From assembly GCA_004325065.1 (NCBI GenBank), contig PITI01000189.1, forward strand, positions 1 through 17,566: DNA of 17,566 nucleotides. Direction: 5' to 3'. Made by a program: the position numbers and the translations under genes. The notes beneath the pieces are model-generated. The model was not told where the DNA came from, ran no database searches, and worked only from the letters and a program-made list of their open reading frames with translations. Source of the stretch: Hamiltosporidium magnivora (taxonomy: Eukaryota; Microsporidia; Dubosqiidae). Of the stretch, positions 1-8,179 are shown piece after piece (position 1 is the first letter of the stretch; every line of letters starts with the position of its first letter).

Positions 1-614
1 TGAAGATAGGTAGTTCTTTGTTCGTCAATTTTCGTTTCCTAGTGTATAATCGCAAATCATAGCCCACCTATGCCATCCAAAAAACCTGCAAATTTCTTAA
101 TTGCTTTTCACTTCTTTTTTTATAAAATAAACATCTTGCTAATATATATCTCGGTGACTTATAAGAGAGTCAATAAGACATTGCAATAAAAAACTAACAG
201 CTATAATTACTAACCTTTAATTCCTGCTCTTTTAAAGTGTCTGTTTTTTCGTAGCTGTCGGGCGTCAAGTTTTCTAACTAGATTGAACATCGTTAGATCT
301 TTATGCTTTTACGTTGTAATTACCTATAAGTTTAATAAAAATTTATAATCTTCTTATATAAAAAAATTCAAACATTTTTTAAAGTGGTTTCACGGCTTTT
401 AGACCTATTCTTCTATACGAATTCAGATGAAACAATCTGATTTTGGTGTATTTTTAGTCCCACAAAAATATATAACTAGTGATTATGACTTAAGAAATGA
501 AAAACGCATATTTTTAATTTGGTCATCCTCGTTCCATCAAGAACTTAATAAAATTACAAAAAATTACAAAGAATGATATATACTTCAGCCTAAAAATACA
601 TAAAATTACTTTAC
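1..614. other. AT-rich non-coding stretch, no gene seen
   Basis: No reading frame of useful length is open on either strand, and I see no tRNA-like folding or T-loop sequence. The stretch lies downstream of the 3' end of the coiled-coil gene and abuts its 80-bp tandem repeat. A short minus-strand run near 220-300 can be read as a basic peptide, but it is too short and interrupted to call a remnant. Confidence 0.6.
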
Positions 615-861
615 CTATCTCACATCATTTTGTTCAAAATATCTCTTCTATACTTTTCTTTTAACTTTATATAAGCATCTTTATACTTTTCTACTTATCT
701 CACATCATTTTTTTCAAAATATCTCTTCTATACTTTTCTTTTAACTTTATATACGCATCTTTATACTTTTCTACCTTTCTTACATCATTTTGTTCAAAAT
801 ATCTCTTCTATACTTTTCTTTTAACTTTATATAAGCATCTTTATACTTTTCTACCTTTCTT
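615..861. repeat. 80-bp tandem repeat, three copies, overlapping the 3' end of a coding region
   Basis: Three near-identical units of about 80 bases follow each other. The shared block beginning acatcattt occurs at about 622, 702 and 782. The unit nearest the gene (about 782-861) encodes the last 26 or so residues and the stop codon of the minus-strand gene at 780-1907. The two other copies lie beyond the stop. Copies differ at only a few positions, for example ataagcatc versus atacgcatc and acttatct versus acctttct, which suggests recent duplication. 80 is not a multiple of 3, so the distal copies could not simply extend the protein. The coding copy ends in TAA where the others would read TGA. 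Confidence 0.92.
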
Positions 862-1907
862 TTATAAAGTTCCAACTCGTCTTTATCATCTCTATTATTT
901 ATATCAATCTTATCATTCGCTTGTAATTTAAGATTGTTTATAATAGAATCTTTTTCTAAAATAATAGATTGGTATTTATTAATTATACTTTTTATTTCTT
1001 CATTTTTCTTAAAAATAATCGATTTTTTTACTTTTTGTACTTCTATATCTATTAAATATAATAATTTACTTTTTATTTGTAACATTCTTTTGTGTGTGTC
1101 TTTTAGATTGTCTAGTTCGTGTTGTAATTTGGTAAGATTTTCTGTGTTTTTATAATCAGTTATGTTGTTTTTAACACTTTTACTATTGTGGTTTTCATTT
1201 GTGTTTTCTTTATTTGAATATTTACGGAATTGTTCTTTGCTTTTAACACTTTTACTATTGTGGTTTTCATTTGTGTTTTCTTTATTTAATTTATAATTCA
1301 AGGCTTGATCAACTATATTTTTATCATTTGATTGGTAATCCTTATTATTGAACCCTTCATTGATATCTTCTTTTATACTCTTTGATATGGTAAATGTATT
1401 TGTATGAATCAGAGAATCTTTTTCTTCTGAATTATTATTTTTATGGAGATTTATATTTTTATACGATATTGGTTCTTCGTTTAAATTTTCTTGGTATTTT
1501 TTATAATTATTTACATTATTATTTGTTTTTCTTGGTGTCTCATTATGAGTGTATTTGTCTGTTTTATAACTATTTATATTGTGATTACTTGCATTGTAAT
1601 TACTTGCATTGTAAGTATTTGTGTTGTGAGTATTTGTTTTTTTTGCTGTTTTGTCTTTAAAAATATTTTTTTCTTGTAAAATACCTTTTGTTTTTATTTT
1701 GCTAAAATCATAAAAATGTTGCAATGAGTCGTTATCATAATTATTGTTTACGTGTGAATCTTTGAATTTGGATTCTTTTGAAAATAAAAATGAGTCGTTA
1801 TCATAATTATTGTTTATGTGTGAATTTTTGAATTTGGATTCTTTTGAAAATATAAAGGAGTCACTAAATTTTTCTTCTAAATCTTCAATATCTTTATCGC
1901 TTAGCAT
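780..1907 (-). CDS. Asn/Lys-rich coiled-coil protein with internal repeats, function unknown
   Basis: This is an intact 375-residue frame starting at ATG (1905-1907) and ending in TAA (780-782). I do not recognise a family. Residues 1-255 are hydrophilic and low in complexity, dominated by Asn, Lys, Ser, Asp and Glu. They carry a 22-residue tandem repeat (two units, residues 16-59; 1731-1862 in DNA). A 15-residue block, NKENTNENHNSKSVK, occurs at residues 208 and 232, a 24-residue period. Residues 92-112 hold short TYNAS/NYNAS-type repeats. Residues 256-330 and 340-375 are Leu/Ile/Lys/Glu-rich with heptad-like spacing and are probably coiled coil. There is no signal peptide or membrane segment. 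The disordered-then-coiled layout suggests a structural or scaffold protein, but that is inference. A C-run lies 7-10 bases before the ATG. The 3' end forms one unit of an 80-bp tandem repeat. Base use is very AT-rich, like the flanks, but the long open frame and periodic repeats argue for a real gene. Confidence 0.82.
   Translation of the reverse strand: MLSDKDIEDLEEKFSDSFIFSKESKFKNSHINNNYDNDSFLFSKESKFKDSHVNNNYDNDSLQHFYDFSKIKTKGILQEKNIFKDKTAKKTNTHNTNTYNASNYNASNHNINSYKTDKYTHNETPRKTNNNVNNYKKYQENLNEEPISYKNINLHKNNNSEEKDSLIHTNTFTISKSIKEDINEGFNNKDYQSNDKNIVDQALNYKLNKENTNENHNSKSVKSKEQFRKYSNKENTNENHNSKSVKNNITDYKNTENLTKLQHELDNLKDTHKRMLQIKSKLLYLIDIEVQKVKKSIIFKKNEEIKSIINKYQSIILEKDSIINNLKLQANDKIDINNRDDKDELELYKRKVEKYKDAYIKLKEKYRRDILNKMM
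1170..1286 (-). repeat. 72-bp direct repeat inside the coiled-coil gene
   Basis: Two copies of a block encoding NKENTNENHNSKSVK start 72 bases (24 codons) apart, at residues 208 and 232. Each is visible on the plus strand as ttttaacacttttactattg. The DNA copies are nearly identical, so the duplication is recent or kept uniform by gene conversion. The period is a whole number of codons, so the frame is preserved. Confidence 0.9.
1731..1862 (-). repeat. 66-bp tandem duplication inside the coiled-coil gene
   Basis: Two adjacent 66-base units encode residues 16-37 and 38-59, each beginning DSF and containing FSKESKFK, then NNNYDN. They differ at only three residues (I/L, N/D, I/V). The period is 22 codons, so the frame is preserved. 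Confidence 0.92.
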
Positions 1908-1913
1908 AATAAA

Positions 1914-1917
1914 GGGG
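1914..1917 (-). promoter_or_regulatory. C-run just upstream of the ATG
   Basis: Read on the coding strand, CACCCC followed by TTTATT sits directly before the ATG, with the four C residues 7-10 bases upstream. Microsporidian genes have been described with CCC-like or GGG-like motifs close upstream of the start codon, and this fits that description. In such AT-rich DNA a C-run in this position is conspicuous. Neither of the other two intact genes in the window shows it, so its function is inferred from one case. Confidence 0.4.
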
Positions 1918-2019
1918 TGATTTAAATTTTAGGTATTTTTTAAAAAAAATTGAAGGTGGGAATTGGAAATATGTAATAGAAAATAATAGAGAAATTTTAT
2001 TAAGATAAAGTTGTAGATT

Positions 2020-2051
2020 GGGATGTGGGTGGAGATGTGGGCGGAGATGGG
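2020..2051 (+). promoter_or_regulatory. G-rich tract with four GGG runs, possible G-quadruplex or promoter element
   Basis: Four GGG runs occur at 2020-2022, 2027-2029, 2039-2041 and 2049-2051, with loops of 4, 9 and 7 bases. The tract is built from short imperfect repeats of the type gatgtggg/ggagatg. It stands out strongly in DNA that is otherwise nearly devoid of G-runs. It lies about 113-144 bases upstream of the minus-strand ATG at 1907, so the coding strand is C-rich here. It could fold as a G-quadruplex or bind a regulator. Either role is inference. Confidence 0.4.
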
Positions 2052-3896
2052 CTTACCAAATCTGCTATAATCTAATAAACTATTAAATTTAAATTTATTG
2101 GTATTATATTTGATATTTAAATATTAAATTAACATTGAATAGTAAATAAACGAAATATTCATTTTATATTTGTATTCTTATTATAATGGTCTCTTTTTGT
2201 ATTTCAAAGTTTTTTTTTGTGTTTAAATTCTTCGTTTGTAGGAATAAAAGTCTATTTATTTGTTTAAGTTATTTCGATTATTTTCTAGTGATGATTGATA
2301 GAAATTTTATAATTGATATTTGAGCTTTTTAATTGTTCTTAAAAAGGTTTCAATTAAATTATAGACTGAATTAAACTTAGAAATTTTTTGAAATTTAATT
2401 AATCGACTGAGTTTATTCGGATATAAAGATGGTTCTTTTTAAGTTTCGTTTTTTAAAGTCAACTAATGTACATTTTTTTTTCTTACAAAATATTTTTAAA
2501 GATTATCAATAAATTAACTCATCGCATTATAAATAATACGGGCTAATTCTCAAATATTTTTAATTCATCTCCATCTAGCAGTCCCTGTGAAAAAACTTTT
2601 TTACTTTATAACTATTAAACTGCTTGTTTGATCCTTAATAGGGAATAGAGGAAAGTTTAATTTTTGTTATTGCAAAATTTTAATTTGGTTTTCTGTCAAA
2701 TATTAATTCGGAGTAGATTTTAAGATATCAAAGATTTTTTACATAATACTTCGCTTGATAACGAATATGGTTAAAATTAATTATATACATGAAATAAAAG
2801 AAGCAGGAAATGTATATACAATATTTTATTGCATAATATTAGATCATGTGCCTTTTCCGATCAAATTATAAGAAATAAAACTTATCTTAATAGTTTTATT
2901 TCTTAGTTTATCTTATTTGACTTTAAATTGCAAAAATTTGCTCCATTTTATGGTAGGTATTGGTATATTGAAGGGTTGTTTTTAAAAGTATTAACCTCTT
3001 ACAGTCGTTATTTAAGCACTGGTAAATTAAAAATTAATTTTTTTGTTACTTTCTTATAAATAATATCGAAGATTTACAAATTAAATATTTTTCTTTCGAT
3101 TTCTCGCTCGGTAAAAATTGCCTTGGATATGGGAAAATTATATTTATTGTTTGAATGTTAGTTTAATTGGTTTTGAAACTACTAATTTTGGCTGTAATAA
3201 TCTAGAAACATGCATATTTTTCTTACTAATTAAATATTTTGCTTGTTTTTTTGCTGTTATATTTTGGGAAACATTCGGCTTTCATTTCTTCATTCAAAAA
3301 AAATATTATATGATTATACGACATAGAAAACATCATACAATTTTGTTAAATTTGTGTTAATGTAAAACTTCTTGTGATTGATTAATTTGATCTTTGCAAA
3401 AACACAAATTCCTGCTGAATATTAATACAAATATTAAATATTAAACATAAAATTTAAGTAAATCTAAGCATTCATGAAATTTATCAAATTTTGCAGTTCA
3501 TATGTTCTTAAAAACTTGATTAATTAAATTGATTTCGTTCGCTTTGGAAACAAACTTGTAGTCATTTGTTCATTTAAATTATAGATAGAAGCAAATTTTA
3601 TTCACATTATAGTTTTTCTTATAATATTTAGGTAACATATGAGAATACAAAAAACTTCAAAAATAAATTGCTTTGAAAAGAAACCATGTGAAAGACTATA
3701 ATTATGTTGATCTCTAAGCGTTTTATTTATTTTTTAAAATAAAATTTTTTGATAAATGCTAGAAACGAAACTTCCAGGTAGCCCTAGAATAGAATAAACC
3801 ATGAGTAAAAAAATATAAAATGTGTTGATTTAAAAAGAAATAAGGTAACAAGTGTAGTAAATATACAAAAAATAACGGAAAGTATTTTAATATTCA
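2052..3896. other. Long AT-rich intergenic stretch, no supportable gene
   Basis: No convincing coding region is present on either strand. The longest open stretches are an 80-codon frame at 3118-3360 that would have to start at TTG and a 34-codon ATG frame at 2767-2871. Neither shows protein-like composition or recognisable motifs. I see no tRNA or rRNA. Unlike the 6190-12000 region, I could not find conserved transposase or integrase blocks here. Confidence 0.55.
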
Positions 3897-5219
3897 TCAC
3901 TCGTGTCCTCCAACTGCACCTACAAGTTCTTCTCCAGTAGCCTGTCCTTCATCTTCGGTTTTTTTCTCGACTGATATTTCATCTTTAGAAGGATTCGCTT
4001 TAGAAAATGCTTGTGTCATTTTTTCGACAGCGGTATCTTCTAAAGTTTTTTCCAGTTCCTTCAAAGCAGCTTGATAGTCGTTTAAATGCTGGCTTAAATT
4101 TTCTTTGTATTCTTTACTAGCCATTTCTCTTTGTATACTAGTTACTGCTCCACTCACAATATTTTTAAACCCTCGAGTACCAGTGATATTACCAATCATT
4201 TCTAAGATAATCGGACTTACAAAATTATAAATCTCCGACCCTGCATCTTTCGTAATGACCTTTAATTTTTCATTTGGAAATGTAGATCCTGGATTCAATT
4301 CTGTCGTTGTAAAATTTATATCAGACAAAAACAAATCAGCAAAGCATTCTACCATCACATCTTTTTCGGCTAATTCTTGGTAAATATTTTCTTTAATTTC
4401 AGACCGCATATTTATCAAGGCTTCGTGTAAAAACTCACCTTCTATATCGTAAAAAAGCATCAAAACATTCACGTCAACACTGGGTATACTAGTTAGGTAT
4501 CTCTCACACATCTTTTCGAAACTCATATAATCAGTGTAACGTAAGGCAGTACTTTCAAAGAAATTAGGGTCGCGTATGCAGGGACAAAGATGCTCACTTT
4601 GTGCCATCTCAATCATTTTTTCAGCAAGCATAAGTTTTAGTGTCATTATATCTTTAAAGAAATAATGAGTTAGTAACGTTGCAGACATACTCTTGATTGA
4701 AAGTATTTCATTAACTATATATTTTTCTGCTTCAAGTGCTATTTTTATAAGAACATAATCCATTGCCAAATAGAAATCACTTTCGTGGTTATCCACGGAG
4801 CTTGCATTCCATATATTTTCAAATCTCTGGATTATTTCATCTTTTCTTGGTTGAGCAATACCCGATGCATCTATTTTACTAATCAAACACTCCTTGACCA
4901 AATCTCGCCTTTCTTTCTCTTTAGCTCTATCATCACAGAAATACAAAATAAAGTAAGAAACATAGAAAGATATACTTGTTTGACAATAGTTGTCCTCTAT
5001 GTAATGACTTTCAACACGTTCATTTGCTATTTCAGCAGGTTGCTTCGACGCTGCCATGCATCCTTTCATATACATGATTATATGCGGCAAAAATGGTATT
5101 ATCCTTGTGCTCATATATTCTATATTACTGTTATAGCTTAATCTACTCTCAGAAAATTTCATCACCATAAAAACTATAGCTGAGCCTAGTAAATTTCTTT
5201 TCATTGTAAGAATTTGCAT
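3897..5219 (-). CDS. Probable secreted or membrane-anchored protein, family not recognised
   Basis: This is an intact 440-residue frame, ATG at 5217-5219 and TGA at 3897-3899. A second in-frame ATG at 5202-5204 (residue 6) would put MKRN directly before a hydrophobic run (LLGSAIVFMVM, residues 10-20). That resembles a signal peptide and makes the second start attractive. Another hydrophobic stretch lies near residues 81-95 (TSISFYVSYFILYFC). The remainder is well-mixed and mostly helical in character, with eight cysteines (54, 79, 95, 111, 212, 214, 238, 292), including a CPC at 212-214. A Lys/Glu-rich tail follows from about residue 370 and ends in GGHE. There is no catalytic motif I know. 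Composition and codon use are clearly less AT-biased than in the other two intact genes, which suggests selection for expression or a different history. Secretion to the cell surface or host is plausible, but only from the N-terminus. Confidence 0.88.
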   Translation of the reverse strand: MQILTMKRNLLGSAIVFMVMKFSESRLSYNSNIEYMSTRIIPFLPHIIMYMKGCMAASKQPAEIANERVESHYIEDNYCQTSISFYVSYFILYFCDDRAKEKERRDLVKECLISKIDASGIAQPRKDEIIQRFENIWNASSVDNHESDFYLAMDYVLIKIALEAEKYIVNEILSIKSMSATLLTHYFFKDIMTLKLMLAEKMIEMAQSEHLCPCIRDPNFFESTALRYTDYMSFEKMCERYLTSIPSVDVNVLMLFYDIEGEFLHEALINMRSEIKENIYQELAEKDVMVECFADLFLSDINFTTTELNPGSTFPNEKLKVITKDAGSEIYNFVSPIILEMIGNITGTRGFKNIVSGAVTSIQREMASKEYKENLSQHLNDYQAALKELEKTLEDTAVEKMTQAFSKANPSKDEISVEKKTEDEGQATGEELVGAVGGHE

Positions 5220-6189
5220 TTCTTAGCTATAAATACTTTTTTGAAGATAAAAAACAAATTAAAAGATTTTTATCATAATTTTATTGATTAAAATGGAAGT
5301 TTTTAAATTGGTCTTAGATTAATTAATTAATTAAATTAAACAAGAATATTCTTTTGGAAGTATGGCAAATATAAAATCTAGTCAGTAATTTGAATGTTTT
5401 ATATTGAAATTTACTATTATATATTTTTTTATAAGCAACAGAGGATATAATGAGTAAATCAAATTTAAAATTTATGATAAATAATTTTTTTGGCGCTTAC
5501 AAAAAAAATTTTCTGTTACAATTATTGCATACCAAAAAGAATTAGCTAGATTTAAAATATTTAAACGATACATAACAGCTAATAATGGATTTTTGATAAT
5601 ATGCAAGGAAGAATCCAAATTTAATATAAAGTTTAGGCAATATATTAAAATTACCGGTATAATTTATAGCTAGGTCTTACATTTTTATAAATCATTAAAT
5701 TAAATTAATTTGATTTAATATAAAAATGTTTTGTTTTTATCTTTTATATTTTTAATTAAGACTCGGTCGATTAAATGTAGTTGCTTTTTTATAAGATTTG
5801 TATCTTATATTTAACTGTTGTTAACAACTACACACACTTTTTTTTATTAAATCTATATATTATATGTCTAATGACATTACTATTTTCACGACTATAAAAA
5901 AAATAAACATATTATGAAATATACGATCCTAAGCTTCTATTGATAAAATATTAAATCTTTTTTATTCGTTTTATTTCATATATTCACCGTATTTCTATTA
6001 TTTGCTATTTTTTTTCTTTTTCTTTATTTAAGAACTACAAATCTCTGAGATATGCAGAAAATATGCAAGTAACGTAATATTCTATAGTTTAAAGTAAATC
6101 ATAAATAGTTATAACACATGCTAGTGATTAATATATTCTACATGAAGAGCTTTCCCTCGTATTAAATTCTCTTAATACAATTATTGCAA
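5220..6189. other. AT-rich intergenic stretch, no gene seen
   Basis: This stretch lies upstream of the 440-residue gene and contains runs of TTAA-type simple sequence (about 5318-5340 and 5695-5725). Both strands are full of stops. On the coding strand, TATTTATAGC about 5-15 bases upstream of the ATG could serve as a TATA-like element, but such strings are common here. Confidence 0.5.
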
Positions 6190-7150
6190 CGCTTTCTCTC
6201 ACTTTCTATCTCACCTTATCAAAAAAACATTCCATTTCATTGTTAGCTTAGATTTATTAGAAACAGTCTTTGAAAAATCCAACAATTTGGTACATTTGAT
6301 TCCTGCTCTCACCAAACTCCTTATCCATTAGATCAAGATTCTAAGTATTAAATTATATTATATAATTTGTGCTTCCTAGTTCTTTTTATATTTTCAATGA
6401 AATATATCTTTATGATAGCAATTTGGCAAGTTTTGATTTAATATATTTATCGTGTCAAAATCAACCTAATTCTTATAGAAGCAGATCTTTAAATAACTGA
6501 ACACCTGTTTTTGAATTTCTCTTAATCACAAAGTCAGATTAATTTTCTACATAAAACAAAATTTGTTTTCTTTGGTTTTATATCTACTGCTAAGTCTTGG
6601 ATATTTTCTTAAGTTTTTAATTTCTTAATCTGCATCTTATTTATCTACAGATATATTTGAATAATCGAGTATTCAGCCATCAAATTCATATATATTGTCT
6701 TATATGTCATTTTTGCTGAAATATATTTGCATGTATATGTTATTTTCTTGATTCTTTACATACCATGTACTTAATGCATTAGAAGAAATACCGTATCATT
6801 ATATATTTCACTTTCTATCGTGAATAGATTTTCTTTTCTTGGTTTGTCTGGGATATTAAAGTGTGGCTCGTAAGAATATATGGTTTATTTCACAGCGATC
6901 CGTGTTATTTTTGTTATTTACATTTTCAACAACTGTAAGCTTTGGTTTATAATTTAAAGGACTTAATGTATAAATTATTCTGTCACTAGCAGTTTAAATG
7001 ATCGAATTTACACAAAAGAACACCGAATACTTGTTCTTGGATCTCTTCGGTTATTTGTAATAAGGCATGATTTCGAGGTTCCTACTAGTAAATTTGAAAA
7101 TCTTTACAATATCGATAAACGCTGCTATTGTTTGTCATCTTAACCATATT
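6190..7150 (-). pseudogene. Decayed Tc1/mariner-like transposase
   Basis: Several blocks in the right order and spacing on the minus strand resemble Tc1/mariner transposases. (1) At about 7005-7150, a helix-turn-helix-like piece reads SSVYRYCKDF and then ITEEIQEQVF, like the V.RI.KRF ... LTEEI pattern. (2) At about 6780-6905, TDRCE, IPDKPRKENLF and YNDTVFLL match the pre-catalytic segment with DRC, P..RN and a Y...FL. (3) At about 6670-6700, NIYMNLMAEYSI lies where the first catalytic Asp block (IDE.GFN) belongs. (4) At about 6570-6630, EIKNLRKYPRLSSR matches the P.iRsrN strand. (5) At about 6285-6340, NLDLMDKEFGESRNQM lies where SPDLNPIE...K is expected. The blocks are in different frames, with many stops, and the catalytic residues are lost, so the copy is dead. 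Each block is weak alone; the case rests on order and spacing. I did not find terminal inverted repeats. Confidence 0.52.
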
Positions 7151-8179
7151 TTTTCGACGCTTTCTATGTCTAGGGTTTTATGTAATAAGATGAAGAGGCT
7201 ACATATGTAAACGCACGTGCTAGTAGCGCTCTAAAACAATTTATTGTGCGCTATATTGATGTCCACGTGATATTTTATACATACTGCTTATTTTCGTTGG
7301 TAATTCTAGTAAAATTTTAATAATTTATCTTTTTTGTTAGTTTCTACACTGAATAACAAATTTTCTATCTTATTGTTAGTTTTTAGAGTAAAAATTTTAT
7401 TTATGTCTTAATCTATTCCTTATAAGTTGACTTTTTTTTATTTCAAACTCAATTTCGAAGTTTCTATCATTAAATATAGAAAAAGTTCAAATCTTATCGT
7501 TAAAATAACCAAGAAGCGAAATATTTTAAATTTTTTATAAAATTTATGTCATATATTTAGTGATACACGTACTTAATGATTCTCGAAAATTTAATTTTTA
7601 TTCAACTATATTTCCATTCATATTCTATTCCTTAAAAAATTATAGCGCTAAGTTGTTCAAACTGTAGTATTTTATGAAGAAGATAAATTATATTAGATTA
7701 AAATAATAATTTTAATCAGAATGTGATGGATTTATATAAAAAATAAGAGACAGGTGCGGCTTATACAACCTTGTTTAATTAGATATGATTTCTATTGGAT
7801 AATACTTAGATTTTTAATAAATTTAGATAAAATACGAATAATATGAACTGTAATCCTCGTAATATTTAAAATTTTTAGCCATTAATAATAAATTTCAAGC
7901 AAAGAAAATTCTGGATTGCTTAACTTTACGGTTTCTGTGAAATTATTTTTAAGCTAGCGCCTCATATAGCATATCTACGAAGAAAATAATTTGTTTATAT
8001 ATGTTACGAGCAATTCGATTTTCTTTTCCATATTTTATAAGATTGAAAAAAGACAATATTTTTTTAAAGGAAAGATTTGAACGTATGTAGGCCTAAAAAA
8101 ATATGTATATTAAAACTCAAAAATCAAAAACAGAAATAATTATTGTTAGATCTACTTAATATTTGCAGAAATTTCGAGA
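7151..8179. other. AT-rich stretch between two decayed elements, with a hairpin at 7214-7269
   Basis: No open frame of note occurs on either strand. The only structure I can support is an imperfect hairpin at 7224-7253 (TAGCGC, a 6-base bulge, ACAAT-tt-ATTGT, GCGCTA). It is flanked by two CACGTG palindromes at 7214-7219 and 7264-7269. It may be part of a transposon end, since it lies just beyond the 5' side of the Tc1-like remnant. Confidence 0.45.

Noticed and set aside
934..1679. Plus-strand open frames of 60-90 codons at 934-1155, 1394-1660 and 1491-1679
   Set aside because: They are antisense shadows of the coiled-coil gene. Their Cys/Ile/Tyr-rich composition reflects the complement of Asn/Lys codons.
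2767..2871. 34-codon ATG frame on the plus strand
   Set aside because: It is short, with no motif, upstream signal or neighbour to support it; such frames are expected by chance.
3118..3360. 80-codon open frame on the plus strand
   Set aside because: It needs a TTG start, is Phe/Ile/Cys-rich and has no motif. TTG starts are not expected in nuclear eukaryotic genes.
4785..5141. 118-codon plus-strand frame
   Set aside because: It starts at GTG and lies wholly antisense to the intact 440-residue gene.
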